From the NCBI GenBank assembly GCA_900468285.1, contig UBTF01000007.1, positions 186,001 through 250,000 of the forward strand: 64,000 nt of DNA. The letters are read 5' to 3'. The notes under the pieces were generated by a model, which was given only the letters and a program-made list of their open reading frames with translations, ran no database searches and had not been told where the DNA came from. This DNA is from Hyphomicrobiales bacterium. GTDB lineage: Bacteria > Pseudomonadota > Alphaproteobacteria > Rhizobiales > Rhizobiaceae. This document shows positions 1 to 9,116 of the stretch, piece by piece; the stretch's first letter is position 1, and every line of letters starts with the position of its first letter. Both the position numbers and the translations under genes were made by a program.

Positions 1-693
1 CAGGTTGAGCACTTTCAGCGGGCGATCCGATGCTTCGATCTGTGCTTTGAGCCATTCCCAGTGGACGATCTGCTCGGGGAAGACGCCGACATGGCGGAAA
101 GCGGTGAAGCGACCCAGAAAATTGATGCCCAGCAGAGAGAGCGGCCATGTTTCGCCCAGCGCTTCCTTCGGAAAACGCCAGCGCCCCATGCCGTCTTCAT
201 CGGTATCGCCGGTAAATATCGAATCGGCATTTTCCCACACCCGCTCGGCAAGCGTCGGACGCCACAGGGCCTGCGCCTCAGGGCGAACGATGCGGTAATT
301 GCCGTATTGCTCCAGCTTGAGCCCGTTGCCGCTGTCGACGAGATGGAAATCACCGGCACCCAGTGATTCAAGAATGACCGGCACATTTTCGCTCGGCAAT
401 TCCCCGCTACGCTGTTTCAGCGGTCGAGGGGGCGCCTGCTCCACCTCTTGCGGGGCCACCTTGACCTTGGAGGCAGCCTGATCTTTCGTCCGCCCGTCGT
501 CCTTGGCCGATGGCTTCGCAGCCGGATTGGACGCAGGCCGGACATAATCAGGCGCACGGTTGCGCTGACCTGCGTCTTTTGCCTTGGCAGACTTTACGGG
601 CCCTCTTTGCCGGGCTTCCTGCCCCGCGCGCGACTTGGCGCCCGGGCGGTTTTCTTTTTTCTTCAACGGGGTTCTTTCCAGGTCTGACCGCAT
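1..693 (-). CDS. Class I SAM-dependent RNA methyltransferase, N-terminal part (cut by window edge)
   Basis: The minus-strand frame is open from an ATG at 691-693 to the left window edge (231 codons, no stop). The first ~90 residues are a Lys/Arg/Pro/Ala-rich, probably disordered extension. Then comes a folded region containing VILESLGAGDFHLVDSG, YGNYRIVRPEAQALWRP and LLGINFLGRFTAFRHVGVFP, followed by HWEWLK and KVLNL at the edge. That arrangement is typical of YccW/RlmI-like class I methyltransferases just before their SAM-binding motif. The SAM site and catalytic residues lie outside the window, so the target base is not known. The start is uncertain: there is no clear Shine-Dalgarno before ATG 693, whereas a TTG nine codons later follows GGAAAGA. 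The ATG lies three bases from the end of the palindromic element at 697-860. Confidence 0.72.
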   Translation of the reverse strand, partial: MRSDLERTPLKKKENRPGAKSRAGQEARQRGPVKSAKAKDAGQRNRAPDYVRPASNPAAKPSAKDDGRTKDQAASKVKVAPQEVEQAPPRPLKQRSGELPSENVPVILESLGAGDFHLVDSGNGLKLEQYGNYRIVRPEAQALWRPTLAERVWENADSIFTGDTDEDGMGRWRFPKEALGETWPLSLLGINFLGRFTAFRHVGVFPEQIVHWEWLKAQIEASDRPLKVLNL

Positions 694-696
694 TCT

Positions 697-860
697 AGAG
701 TCTGTTTGAAAACATCGGACGGGTTGACCCGGCGGCGCTTTTTGCGCCTGACTGCGTCGAAAATCTTGCCGATATCACACGATATCGCCTACGATCTTCT
801 CCTTGTCAGCCACAAAAATCACCCGCCGGTTCTCCGCCGCCGAGTTTCCAAACAGACTCT
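697..860. mobile_element. MITE-like palindromic intergenic element with 17-bp terminal inverted repeats
   Basis: The ends at 697-713 (AGAGTCTGTTTGAAAAC) and 844-860 are inverted repeats matching at 16 of 17 positions. The 164-bp body is itself an imperfect palindrome centred at about 778.5, with GATATC on both sides of the centre and CCGGCGG-type blocks with T-runs repeated in inverted order in the two halves. No gene is encoded. Rhizobial genomes are known to carry small palindromic intergenic repeats (RIME and MITE families), and this has that form. I saw no second copy in the window, so its repetitive nature is inferred. Confidence 0.6.
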
Positions 861-937
861 CATGCGACAGCGAATAGCATCACGTCGCAATATTATCAAA
901 GGGCTGCGGTTTCAACACCCATCACGTCGTGGAGAAC

Positions 938-1288
938 TTACTTGGCAGCGATGCGAGCATCGGCAGATGGAGCGATAACAACCGCATTGGCCGCAGCTTT
1001 ATGCCGGGTGGCCTCGTCATGCCAGCGAACGGCTTCCTTGGCCTCGGTGCGGGCACGCTTGCGATATTTGCCCTGCGTGAACCATGTCACCAGAGAGCCC
1101 AGCAGGACACCAAAAATGGTTGCGAGAAAAATGAAGACAAAAAATGGCGCTGAAAACGACATCAGACTGTCGTCAGGCCGGAAAGGATTGAGCGCCAGCG
1201 TGACTTCCTGTCGGTTGGCCACGCAAAGAACCACCAGGATGATGGCCAGCGGCAAAAGCACAACAAGATTGACGATCTTTTTTGACAT
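938..1288 (-). CDS. LapA-domain (DUF1049) inner-membrane protein
   Basis: The 116-residue protein has two hydrophobic segments, about residues 6-25 and 45-68, followed by a basic, alanine-rich cytoplasmic tail. The first helix leads into VANRQEVTLALNPF, the usual LapA/DUF1049 pattern (LapA = YciS; in E. coli it works with LapB in controlling LPS synthesis). The gene lies directly downstream of ihfB on the same strand, an arrangement also seen in enterobacteria, where ihfB precedes lapA. No lapB is seen beside it, so a role in LPS control here is only a family-based inference. Confidence 0.75.
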   Translation of the reverse strand: MSKKIVNLVVLLPLAIILVVLCVANRQEVTLALNPFRPDDSLMSFSAPFFVFIFLATIFGVLLGSLVTWFTQGKYRKRARTEAKEAVRWHDEATRHKAAANAVVIAPSADARIAAK

Positions 1289-1413
1289 CCAACGATACTC
1301 CGTCTTTAGGGGCCTTCAGACAAACCTGCATGGACGTCACATAGGAGCCCGATCACCCGGCCTCAACTGTTTCGACAAGGGGCAGTGGCGAATAAGCGGG
1401 AAAACTCCCGCTC

Positions 1414-1719
1414 TCAATCCTCGTCTTCGACGTCATTCATTCCGGGATTCAGGCGTTCTCTCAACTCCTTGCCGGTCTTGAAGAAGGGAACCCATTTTTC
1501 CTCGACGAAAACGGATTCACCCGTGCGCGGGTTCCGCCCCGACCGGGATGGACGATTTTTCACCGAAAAGGCGCCAAATCCGCGCAGTTCCACGCGGTTT
1601 CCCGCAGCCAGTGCATCGGTGATTTCATCGAGAACCGCATTGACGATATTTTCGACGTCGCGGTGATAAAGGTGCGGGTTATGCGCAGCCACAATCTGCA
1701 CCAGTTCAGACTTAATCAC
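1414..1719 (-). CDS. ihfB: Integration host factor subunit beta
   Basis: IHF-beta pairs with IHF-alpha to bend DNA sharply; it assists sigma-54 promoters, recombination and replication. The 101-residue protein has the HU/IHF fold sequence throughout: [17 protein letters not shown] at the N-terminus, [25 protein letters not shown] as the DNA-binding arm, and [14 protein letters not shown] near the end. The C-terminus carries a short acidic tail (NDVEDED), making it slightly longer than the usual ~94 residues. It is downstream of sppA with a 26-bp gap and upstream of the LapA gene, all on the minus strand. Sigma-54 itself is encoded a few kilobases away. Confidence 0.93.
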   Translation of the reverse strand: MIKSELVQIVAAHNPHLYHRDVENIVNAVLDEITDALAAGNRVELRGFGAFSVKNRPSRSGRNPRTGESVFVEEKWVPFFKTGKELRERLNPGMNDVEDED

Positions 1720-1745
1720 GGTTGCCCCCTGAATAAATTGGATTT

Positions 1746-2699
1746 TTAACGCTCACCAACCTGCCAAACCGAAACAAGACCGTCAAGAAACAACTTGTCG
1801 GTGCCCAGTTGGGAAGGCGTATTGAATGGCAGTCCTGCATCATATCCCAGCAGCTGTGCAATGCCTGCGAGGCTGAAAAGCGAAAAAGCCGAGCGCTTGG
1901 GAGGTGCCGTCCATTCGACAATCGGCAGATCCTTCGCAACCTGTCTCGTTTCGAAATAGCTGCGAATTTCCTTTTCGCCCCCGAGCGTATCGACCAGCTT
2001 GGCGGCAACGGCCTGGCGTCCGGTGAAAATCGAACCATCGGCGAGCTTCAGGACTTCTTCACGCGGCAGCTTGCGGCGTTCTGCGACAAGATCGACGAAC
2101 CAGTTGTAGCTGTCCATGACCATATTGCGGATCATGGTCTTGGATTCTTCCGGTGGCTCATGGAAGGGCGATGGCTCGGCCTTCATCGGCGATGATTTGA
2201 TTTCCTGCAGCGACACGCCCAGCTTGTCCAGCAACGGCTTGACCTGCGGATACTGGAAGATAACGCCTATCGACCCGGTGATCGAGGTATCGCCGGCGAT
2301 GATCGTGTCGCCTGCGGCAGCAATCATGTAGCCCGCCGAAGCAGCCAGTGTTCGCACGTCGGAAACGACAGGCTTCTTTTCGGCTATGGCGCGGATTGCC
2401 TTGAAAATCCGCTCGCCGCCATAGGTCGTGCCGCCGGGAGAGGAAATGGAAACGATCAGGCCCTTGGCGCTGTCGCTGTCGGCAATCTTCTGGAGACGTT
2501 CCAGCAATTCGGTGTCATCCTGGATAAGGCCGCTTATTTCGACCCGCGCCAGATGCGGCCGCACGCTGGTGGTCGGCTCGGTGAAGGCAAAGCGATAGAC
2601 GGCGAAACATCCCGCCGCCAGCAGCAGAATGGCGGCTACGCGCCAGAACGTCAGCTTGCGTCGCAACTGCCTGCGATCTGCGATTGCCATCTGATCCAT
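1746..2699 (-). CDS. sppA: Signal peptide peptidase SppA (S49 serine protease)
   Basis: This membrane-anchored protease degrades signal peptides left in the inner membrane after secretion. The 317-residue protein has one N-terminal transmembrane segment (about 20-38) and a single S49 domain, so it is the short, half-size SppA form. The likely nucleophile is Ser121 in [14 protein letters not shown] and the general base Lys173 in [11 protein letters not shown], matching the Ser-Lys dyad of the family. [12 protein letters not shown] precedes them. It begins the minus-strand sppA-ihfB-lapA set and diverges from lptC. Confidence 0.92.
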   Translation of the reverse strand: MDQMAIADRRQLRRKLTFWRVAAILLLAAGCFAVYRFAFTEPTTSVRPHLARVEISGLIQDDTELLERLQKIADSDSAKGLIVSISSPGGTTYGGERIFKAIRAIAEKKPVVSDVRTLAASAGYMIAAAGDTIIAGDTSITGSIGVIFQYPQVKPLLDKLGVSLQEIKSSPMKAEPSPFHEPPEESKTMIRNMVMDSYNWFVDLVAERRKLPREEVLKLADGSIFTGRQAVAAKLVDTLGGEKEIRSYFETRQVAKDLPIVEWTAPPKRSAFSLFSLAGIAQLLGYDAGLPFNTPSQLGTDKLFLDGLVSVWQVGER

Positions 2700-2937
2700 T
2701 CAATCACCTTCGACTAAGATCGGTCATGCGTGCTGGTGCACAGCCAGCCTTGTAAACACCTAATGCGCGGAAACAAACGGGAAAGCATCGTTTTGATAAA
2801 AATATCGTCACCCTTGCGCTCCTTCAGAGAAAAACCATATTGGCAGAGCTAGGCTACCATGCCAAATACAACTGCAACCTTGGATAACGTCGCCCTGCCA
2901 TTGGCGGATTGCGACGATGCCGCCCTGGACTTAAGAG

Positions 2938-3603
2938 ATGCTTGAACGAATGAGCCACCCAGCGCCCGGTTTCCCCATGTCCGGTGGACATGAGAAGGCC
3001 TATGCCATGGCGCAGCGCCATTCCCGCCGCGTCAAGAGGCTCAAGGTCATTCTCCCGCTTGGGGCTGCCGTCATCGCGCTCGCCTTTATCGGCGTGTCGC
3101 TTGCGCGCACCTGGTTGCCGGATGAGGTTTCGCTGGAAAGCGCAACGGTTGAAAATGGCAAGATCGTCATGGAAAAGCCAGCCCTTGCGGGCCGCAACAA
3201 CAAGGGCTTCGATTATTCCATGAATGCCGAGCGGGCCTTGCAGGACATTGCCAGCCCAAATCTGATGACGCTTGAAAAAGTGATGGCTGCGGTTCCCATG
3301 AACGATATCGTCGCTCAGGTGATTGCGCAGGAAGGCATTTTCGACCGGGCGACCAACCGGCTGCAAATGACGGCACCCTTTGACATCAATCTCACCAATG
3401 GCATACAAGCGAAGTTCCAGTCTGCAAATGTCGATCTGAAAGCCGGGACGATGGATACGGCCAAACCGGTCTCCATCACCACAAAGGACGGCTCGATTAT
3501 TGCAGAAAGTATGCACATAGCAGATAATGGCAAAACGATTACATTTTCGGGGCAGGTACGAGCTCGTATAGCTGCATCCACAATTCAGAACGCAGGCAAG
3601 TGA
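2938..3603 (+). CDS. lptC: LPS export protein LptC
   Basis: LptC is the bitopic inner-membrane protein that passes lipopolysaccharide from the LptB2FG extractor to periplasmic LptA. The 221-residue protein has a short basic cytoplasmic N-terminus, one membrane helix (about 35-56) and a periplasmic beta-rich domain with NNKGFDYSMNAERALQD and IFDRATNRLQMTAPFDINLTNG. A second in-frame ATG four codons downstream (2950) is possible. lptA starts 13 bp after its stop and lptB follows, so the three form one operon. The lptF and lptG partners are not in the window. Confidence 0.9.
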   Translation: MLERMSHPAPGFPMSGGHEKAYAMAQRHSRRVKRLKVILPLGAAVIALAFIGVSLARTWLPDEVSLESATVENGKIVMEKPALAGRNNKGFDYSMNAERALQDIASPNLMTLEKVMAAVPMNDIVAQVIAQEGIFDRATNRLQMTAPFDINLTNGIQAKFQSANVDLKAGTMDTAKPVSITTKDGSIIAESMHIADNGKTITFSGQVRARIAASTIQNAGK

Positions 3604-3616
3604 GAGCCCGACCCAT

Positions 3617-4195
3617 ATGATGCAGATTTCGCGCCCCTATCGTTGCATGAACGCCGTTTACTTCGCTGCTGCGCTCGCCTTGGTTTCCGCAGCGGGCCCC
3701 GTTGCCGCCCAGAGCACGACGAGCAGCATGGAGGGCCTGAAGCTTTCCAACGACCAGCCGATCGCGATCGAAAGCGACCAGCTCGAAGTGCGGGATCAGG
3801 AACACAAGGCCTATTTCACCGGCAATGTTAAGGTCGTGCAGGGCACGACAACGCTGCAGGCCGGCAAGATGACCGTGCTCTACAAGAGCAAGGGCGATGG
3901 CGCGGCGGCCAACTCGTCCATCACAAGCGGCGGTGCAGACATCGACAAGATTTTCGTCGACAACTCCGTGTATCTCAGCTCCGGCACCCAGAAGGCGACG
4001 GCCGACAAGGGCGAGTTCGACATGGCGGCGCAGACCTTCATTCTGTCCGGCAAGCAGGTCGTGCTCTCTCAGGAAACCAACGTGTTTACGGGCTGCAAGC
4101 TGACGGTGTTCATGGAAACCGGCCAGGCGAAGCTGGAAAGCTGTGGCGGTCCGGTTCGCATCATGCTCGACCCGAAAACACAGAAAAAGCAATAG
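3617..4195 (+). CDS. lptA: LPS transport periplasmic protein LptA
   Basis: The 192-residue OstA/LptA-family protein forms the periplasmic bridge that carries LPS between LptC and LptD. It begins with a signal peptide (hydrophobic stretch about 13-30, ending PVAAQS). The OstA-type domain starts at about residue 45 with PIAIESDQLEVRDQEHKAYFTGNVKVVQG, repeats the beta-jellyroll pattern, and ends in the CKLTVFMETGQAKLESCGG region. It sits between lptC and lptB with short spacers. Confidence 0.92.
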   Translation: MMQISRPYRCMNAVYFAAALALVSAAGPVAAQSTTSSMEGLKLSNDQPIAIESDQLEVRDQEHKAYFTGNVKVVQGTTTLQAGKMTVLYKSKGDGAAANSSITSGGADIDKIFVDNSVYLSSGTQKATADKGEFDMAAQTFILSGKQVVLSQETNVFTGCKLTVFMETGQAKLESCGGPVRIMLDPKTQKKQ

Positions 4196-4205
4196 TCCCG
4201 ATCCG

Positions 4206-5018
4206 GTGAAGATTCCCTTGATTTCAAAGCTGTTTGGTGCCGGTTCCCAACCTGCACCGGAGGTCGATAGCGCCTCTGGAGATAAGACCCGTTATGAAGG
4301 TACTTTGATCGCCCACGGGCTGACGAAGACCTACAACACGCGCCGTGTTGTCAACGGTGTCTCGCTTGTCGTGCGACGCGGAGAGGCCGTGGGTCTGCTT
4401 GGCCCGAACGGTGCTGGCAAGACGACCTGTTTCTACATGATCACGGGCCTCGTTCCGGTCGATTCGGGCAAGATCGCCATCAATGGCAACGATGTGACGA
4501 GTATGCCCATGTATCGTCGCTCACGTCTTGGCGTGGGCTATCTGCCGCAGGAAGCATCGATTTTTCGCGGTCTGACGGTCGAAGAAAACATCCGTGCTGT
4601 TCTGGAAGTGCATGAGCGCGACGAAAAGAAGCGCAATCGCAAGCTCGATGAGCTGCTGGAAGAGTTTCATATTTCCCAGCTTCGCAAGTCGCCTGCCGTG
4701 GCCCTTTCGGGAGGCGAACGCAGACGTCTGGAAATCGCTCGCGCTCTGGCCACCGATCCGACATTCATGCTGCTGGACGAACCCTTTGCGGGCGTCGACC
4801 CCATTTCGGTCAGCGATATCCAGAATCTGGTGCGCCATCTGACGGCGCGCGGTATCGGCGTGCTGATCACCGACCACAATGTCCGTGAGACACTGGGTCT
4901 GATCGACCGCGCCTATATCATCCACGCTGGCGAAGTGCTCACGCATGGCAGAGCGTCCGAAATCGTCGATAACGCCGATGTTCGCAGGCTTTACCTCGGC
5001 AACAACTTCAGTCTTTAG
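4206..5018 (+). CDS. lptB: LPS export ABC transporter ATPase LptB
   Basis: The ATPase powers LPS extraction by LptFG. It has a Walker A motif GPNGAGKTT (residues 66-74), the ABC signature LSGGERRRLEIARAL and the Walker B stretch FMLLDEPFAGVDP, followed by the switch histidine in LITDHNVRETL. I chose the GTG at 4206, ten bases after lptA stops. An upstream ATG at 4143 would overlap lptA by about 50 bases and add unconserved residues. The ~30-residue N-terminal extension before the ABC domain is longer than in E. coli LptB. The 270-residue protein is followed by rpoN, a pairing conserved across Proteobacteria. Confidence 0.93.
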   Translation: MKIPLISKLFGAGSQPAPEVDSASGDKTRYEGTLIAHGLTKTYNTRRVVNGVSLVVRRGEAVGLLGPNGAGKTTCFYMITGLVPVDSGKIAINGNDVTSMPMYRRSRLGVGYLPQEASIFRGLTVEENIRAVLEVHERDEKKRNRKLDELLEEFHISQLRKSPAVALSGGERRRLEIARALATDPTFMLLDEPFAGVDPISVSDIQNLVRHLTARGIGVLITDHNVRETLGLIDRAYIIHAGEVLTHGRASEIVDNADVRRLYLGNNFSL

Positions 5019-5200
5019 TAAGCCAGTTCCAGAAAATGAACGATTTCTGCGGCCCGTGAATGAAGATTCTTCACGGCGGCCCACAGTTGCGCTTGACCAA
5101 ACTTCAATAAAAAGCAATTTTTGGGCCAAGTCAGACCTTGTCGCTCAAAATTCTTCAAATCTGCTGCGACAGAGGGCTTTATGGGAGTTTAGCGTTCACC

Positions 5201-6748
5201 ATGGCCTTGTCCGCCAGTCTTCAGCTGCGTCAAAGCCAGTCTCTGGTAATGACCCCGCAACTGATGCAGTCGATCCAGCTGCTTCAGATGACGCATGTTG
5301 AACTCACGCAATTCATCGCACAGGAGGTTGAGAAAAATCCTCTGCTTGAAATTGCGGCAAACGACAGCGATTTGGGCAGCGATCATGACTTCGGCGATGA
5401 CAGGGCCGACAGCACCGTTTCCATCGAGGACCACGCGTCTGAAACCGCTGGCGACGCTGACGAATGGTACGGAGACCGTGCAGCGAGCCTCAACGAACAG
5501 CTCGACACCGGTTTGGAGAATGTCTTTCCGGACGACACGACGCAGCTGAAGGCGGATGCTCCCGAACTTGCGGGGCAATGGAAGTCGATGCCGGGCGCCG
5601 AGGCGTCGGAAGGCTACGATCTCGATGATTTCGTCGCCGGAAAGCCAAGTCTGCGCGAACATCTGCTGCAACAGATGCCCTTTACGGTAACATTGCCGCG
5701 CGAGCGCATCATTGCCGACGCCCTGCTCGACCACCTCGATGAGACCGGCTATCTGCCGCAGGAAGCGGTACCCGATATCGCAGAGCGGCTGACCATGCAG
5801 ACCGGCGAAATCGAGGCCATTCTGGCCTGCCTGCAGACCATGGATCCTCCAGGCGTATTTGCCCGGTCGCTTAGCGAGTGCCTGTCCATCCAGCTTGCCC
5901 AGAGAGATCGCCTCGACCCTGCGATGCGGGCATTCGTCAACAATCTGGAGCTTCTGGCAAAACGGGATTTCCTGTCGTTGAAGAAGATCTGCGGTGTTGG
6001 CGAGGAAGACCTTCTCGACATGCTCTCGGAAATACGTGGTCTCAATCCCCGGCCTGGCGCCGGTTTTGAAACCGGACTGTCCGAAACGATCATACCCGAC
6101 ATCATCGTCCGTCCCTCGAACGAGGGCGGATGGGCGATTGAGCTGAACCCTGAGACCCTGCCCCGGGTGCTGGTCAACCAGACCTATTTCGCACAGGTCT
6201 CCAAGACCAGAACGCGTGAAGGTGAAGACGGCGAATTTATTGCCGAATGCATGCAGACGGCCAACTGGCTGACGCGCAGCCTCGACCAGCGCGCCAAAAC
6301 GATCATGAAGGTTGCCAGCGAAATCGTGCGCCAGCAGGATGCCTTCCTGCTCCACGGCGTCGACCATTTGCGCCCGCTCAATCTCAGGCAGGTTGCCGAT
6401 GCGATCAAGATGCACGAGTCAACCGTAAGTCGCGTCACCTCCCGCAAATACATGCTGACACCGCGTGGCCTTTTCGAACTCAAATATTTCTTCAGCGTGT
6501 CGATTGGCGCCGTTGAGGGCGGCGACAGTCACTCGGCGGAGGCCGTACGCTACCGCATCAAGGCAATGATCGCCCAGGAAGCGCCGGAGGCCGTCCTATC
6601 GGATGACGATATCGTTGATATTCTGAAAAAAAATGGCGTCGAACTGGCGCGACGAACCGTCGCAAAATATCGTGAAGCGATGAATATTCCCTCCTCCGTA
6701 CAGCGGCGAAGAGAGAAGAAGGCGCAGGCGAAAATCGCCACTGCGTAA
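5201..6748 (+). CDS. rpoN: RNA polymerase sigma-54 factor
   Basis: Sigma-54 directs RNA polymerase to -24/-12 promoters that need AAA+ activators, typically for nitrogen and C4-dicarboxylate metabolism. The ATG at 5201 gives 515 residues starting with the Gln/Leu-rich region I (SLQLRQSQSLVMTPQLMQSI). Region II is acidic (about 60-130), followed by the core-binding domain and a C-terminal DNA-binding domain with a helix-turn-helix around ESTVSRVTSRKYM. The RpoN box ARRTVAKYRE is at 483-492. A longer frame from 5138 adds 21 unconserved residues. lptB lies upstream and hpf-ptsN downstream, the standard rpoN neighbourhood. Confidence 0.96.
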   Translation: MALSASLQLRQSQSLVMTPQLMQSIQLLQMTHVELTQFIAQEVEKNPLLEIAANDSDLGSDHDFGDDRADSTVSIEDHASETAGDADEWYGDRAASLNEQLDTGLENVFPDDTTQLKADAPELAGQWKSMPGAEASEGYDLDDFVAGKPSLREHLLQQMPFTVTLPRERIIADALLDHLDETGYLPQEAVPDIAERLTMQTGEIEAILACLQTMDPPGVFARSLSECLSIQLAQRDRLDPAMRAFVNNLELLAKRDFLSLKKICGVGEEDLLDMLSEIRGLNPRPGAGFETGLSETIIPDIIVRPSNEGGWAIELNPETLPRVLVNQTYFAQVSKTRTREGEDGEFIAECMQTANWLTRSLDQRAKTIMKVASEIVRQQDAFLLHGVDHLRPLNLRQVADAIKMHESTVSRVTSRKYMLTPRGLFELKYFFSVSIGAVEGGDSHSAEAVRYRIKAMIAQEAPEAVLSDDDIVDILKKNGVELARRTVAKYREAMNIPSSVQRRREKKAQAKIATA

Positions 6749-6786
6749 CGAAATATTCATATATCTCAAAACGTTAATAATGTTAA

Positions 6787-6815
6787 TTGACTCTTCATGT
6801 CGCGGAGGCTAGAAG
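6787..6815 (+). promoter_or_regulatory. Predicted sigma-70-type promoter upstream of hpf
   Basis: TTGACT (6787-6792) and TAGAAG (6810-6815) are separated by 17 bp in the AT-rich gap between rpoN and hpf. No sigma-54 -24/-12 pair is obvious in this gap. The boxes are a visual match only. Confidence 0.4.
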
Positions 6816-6972
6816 CTCGCCGCACGGAGAAGAGGGGCCCGTTCAACGAAGAATTGCACGGCTTGTGACGGTGCGACAAAGGAATGAGATCGAAAGACTC
6901 TCGAAACGCTTGGATGAGCGCTTAGGTTGACGTAAGCTGCTACACGCAAATCACTGAAAAAGGAAAATTTCC

Positions 6973-7548
6973 ATGAGTGTGCGTGTATCTGGTAAACATA
7001 TGGATATCGGCGAATCGTTCCGTCAGAGGATCGAGGACAACATTAGCCTGGCGATTACCAAATACTTTGATGGGGGGTATTCTGGTCAAGTAACGGTCGA
7101 GAAATCCGGCGCGCGTTTCGACGCAGACTGCAAGATACATCTCGATACCGGCATTGTCCTGCATGCCGCCGGACAGGCGAATGATCCGCAGGCAAGCTTT
7201 GATGCTGCTGCCGCACGCATCGAAAAGCGGCTGCGCAGATACAAGAGAAAATTGAAGGACCATCACAACGGTGCTTCGGCAAATGGCATGATGGAAGAAT
7301 TTCCATACACAGTCATGGATGCCGTACCTGATGAAGATGAGGAACTGCCTGAAGATTTCGCTCCGACCATCGTGGCGGAGACATCCAAGCAGGTCAAAAC
7401 GATGACGGTCGCAAGCGCAGTCATGGCGCTGGACATGACGGATGAGCCGGTTTTGCTGTTTCGCAGCCCCGGCAAGGAACTGAATATCGTCTACCGTCGC
7501 AACGATGGCAACATCGGCTGGATTGACGCGGCGACGATCAAGAACTGA
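6973..7548 (+). CDS. hpf: Ribosome hibernation-promoting factor, long form
   Basis: This 191-residue protein is of the long HPF class, which dimerises ribosomes into inactive 100S particles in stationary phase. The N-terminal YfiA/HPF domain (about 1-100) opens with MSVRVSGKHMDIGESFRQRIED and holds the basic stretch RIEKRLRRYKRKLKDHHNG. A variable linker leads to the C-terminal dimerisation domain (about 130-191), with MTVASAVMALDMTDEPVLLFRSPG and VYRRNDGNIGWIDA. A clear AAGGAAA ribosome-binding site precedes the start. It lies between rpoN and ptsN. Confidence 0.94.
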   Translation: MSVRVSGKHMDIGESFRQRIEDNISLAITKYFDGGYSGQVTVEKSGARFDADCKIHLDTGIVLHAAGQANDPQASFDAAAARIEKRLRRYKRKLKDHHNGASANGMMEEFPYTVMDAVPDEDEELPEDFAPTIVAETSKQVKTMTVASAVMALDMTDEPVLLFRSPGKELNIVYRRNDGNIGWIDAATIKN

Positions 7549-7625
7549 ATAGTCTGAAAAGACACTGGAAGCGCAGCGTCCCGCACGTTGCGCTTCCTGT
7601 CTCGACGGCATGAAGGATAAAGAGA

Positions 7626-8087
7626 ATGGCGTTGGCAGATTTGCTGCAACAAGATGCGATTATTCCCGCCCTCAAGGTCAACTCCAAAAAGCAGCTCCTT
7701 CAGGAACTGGCGGCGAGGGCCTCCAGAATCACCGGCGTGGCTGAGCGGGAAGTATTCGACGTCATCTTGCAGCGCGAACGGCTCGGTTCGACCGGTGTCG
7801 GCCACGGTATCGCCATTCCCCATGGGAAACTCGCCAGCATCGACAAGATCGTCGGCGTGTTCGCCCGTCTTGAAAATGCGGTCGATTTCGAAGCGTTGGA
7901 CGATCAGCCCGTCGATCTCGTCTTTCTTCTGCTCGCACCCGAGGGTGCCGGTGCTGACCACCTGAAGGCGCTGTCGCGTATTGCCCGCGTTCTTCGCGAT
8001 CCCGAACTGGTTGCGAAACTGCGCGCCACGGAATCGGATACCGCCATCTACACCTTCCTCAATCAGGAACAGGCCAACGCCGCCTGA
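7626..8087 (+). CDS. ptsN: Nitrogen-regulatory phosphotransferase EIIA-Ntr
   Basis: EIIA-Ntr is the terminal phosphate acceptor of the regulatory PTS (PtsP-NPr-EIIANtr), which in alphaproteobacteria influences the stringent response, potassium and carbon/nitrogen balance. The 153-residue protein covers a single PTS_EIIA_2 domain. The phosphorylatable histidine is His66 in GIAIPHGKL, preceded by ERLGSTGVGHG. It is 77 bp downstream of hpf and completes the rpoN-hpf-ptsN group. ptsP and ptsO are not in the window. Confidence 0.94.
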   Translation: MALADLLQQDAIIPALKVNSKKQLLQELAARASRITGVAEREVFDVILQRERLGSTGVGHGIAIPHGKLASIDKIVGVFARLENAVDFEALDDQPVDLVFLLLAPEGAGADHLKALSRIARVLRDPELVAKLRATESDTAIYTFLNQEQANAA

Positions 8088-8327
8088 GCTCTCCCATCTG
8101 ACACGATGAAATCTCGCGGCTGACTGACCCGCGTGCCCCGCGCACAGGATGCGTTGCAGGCCGCTACGCCTTGCAAGCGCAGGGTTCAGCTGTCTGGGAC
8201 TTGAGGGATTCGGGGCTTGAGATTTCAGCCGTTGGGAATGCGTGCGGAGAGCGGCTTTGAAAACCAGCCCCTGCGAAGACATGGTCCGGGTACGGTCAGC
8301 GACATTGCCAAGCGCGGTGTTGTGCGC

Positions 8328-8348
8328 CGCCCCGGCAGGTCCGGGGCG
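8328..8348 (-). terminator. GC-rich hairpin downstream of grpE
   Basis: CGCCCCGG (8328-8335) and CCGGGGCG (8341-8348) form a perfect 8-bp stem with a 5-base loop, about 20 bp beyond the grpE stop. There is no T-run, so it may be an RNA 3' end stabiliser or a weak or factor-dependent terminator. The rest of the 278-bp gap between ptsN and grpE shows no gene. Confidence 0.4.
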
Positions 8349-8365
8349 ACGGCGGTCGATTTGGG

Positions 8366-9001
8366 TTAAGCGTCTTTTTCGTTGACGGTGCTTGTGCCCG
8401 GCTCTGCAGAGACCGGCGCATCGCCCTTGGGGCCGCCCTTGGCGACACCGACCATTGCCGGGCGCAGAACACGCTCACCAATCGTGAAGCCAGCCTGCAC
8501 CACCTGCACGACGGTGTTGTTGGGAACGGCGGTATTGGGGATTTCGAACATCGCCTGATGGAAGTTCGGGTCGAACTTCTCTCCTTCTGCGTCGATCTTG
8601 CGAACGCCATGGCGCTCGAGCGCAGACAGCATCGCGCGTTCGGTCATGTCCACGCCTTCGATGAGGCCTGAAATACCGGCTTCCGAGTTTGTCTTCAGCT
8701 CGGCAGGAATGGCTTCCAGCGCGCGGCGAAGATTATCGGAAACGGCGAGCATGTCGCGGGCGAAGCCTGCGACGGAATAGGCCTTGGCATCCTTGACTTC
8801 ACGCTCGGTGCGGCGGCGCAGATTGTCCATCTCGGCTGCAAGGCGCAGGAATTTGTCGCGCAGATCGGCGTTTTCGGCCTTCAGCACATCAATCGGATCG
8901 GGCTCTGCCTGCTCAGGCACGGCGTTTTCTGCCGCTTCCGCTTCGGCCGCCTCGTCTACGACGTCTGCGTCAGGTCCGGCTTTTTTGGTGTCATCGGTCA
9001 T
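8366..9001 (-). CDS. grpE: Nucleotide exchange factor GrpE
   Basis: GrpE releases ADP from DnaK during chaperone cycling. The ATG at 9001 follows a well-placed GGAG and gives 211 residues; an in-frame ATG six codons upstream is less likely. After an acidic, alanine-rich N-terminus there is the long dimerising helix ([29 protein letters not shown]) and then the beta domain with [14 protein letters not shown] and [28 protein letters not shown], the family signature. It lies 115 bp downstream of hrcA in the same direction, so the heat-shock repressor and cochaperone are probably cotranscribed. Confidence 0.94.
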   Translation of the reverse strand: MTDDTKKAGPDADVVDEAAEAEAAENAVPEQAEPDPIDVLKAENADLRDKFLRLAAEMDNLRRRTEREVKDAKAYSVAGFARDMLAVSDNLRRALEAIPAELKTNSEAGISGLIEGVDMTERAMLSALERHGVRKIDAEGEKFDPNFHQAMFEIPNTAVPNNTVVQVVQAGFTIGERVLRPAMVGVAKGGPKGDAPVSAEPGTSTVNEKDA

Positions 9002-9116
9002 GACGGTCTCCAGCTTCACATGTGTTCATGGGGTTGCGCCCGATATCGAGCTTTGCCAAGCAAAAATCAAGGCTTGCGAGCAAAACCATCTATTATTGAA
9101 TGATGTCTTTTCGATA

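Noticed and set aside
706-978. Plus-strand 90-codon frame beginning with a twin-arginine-like RRRFLRL
   Set aside because: It lies in the palindromic element and runs into the 3' end of the LapA gene; the motif arises from the palindrome and the rest has no protein-like pattern.
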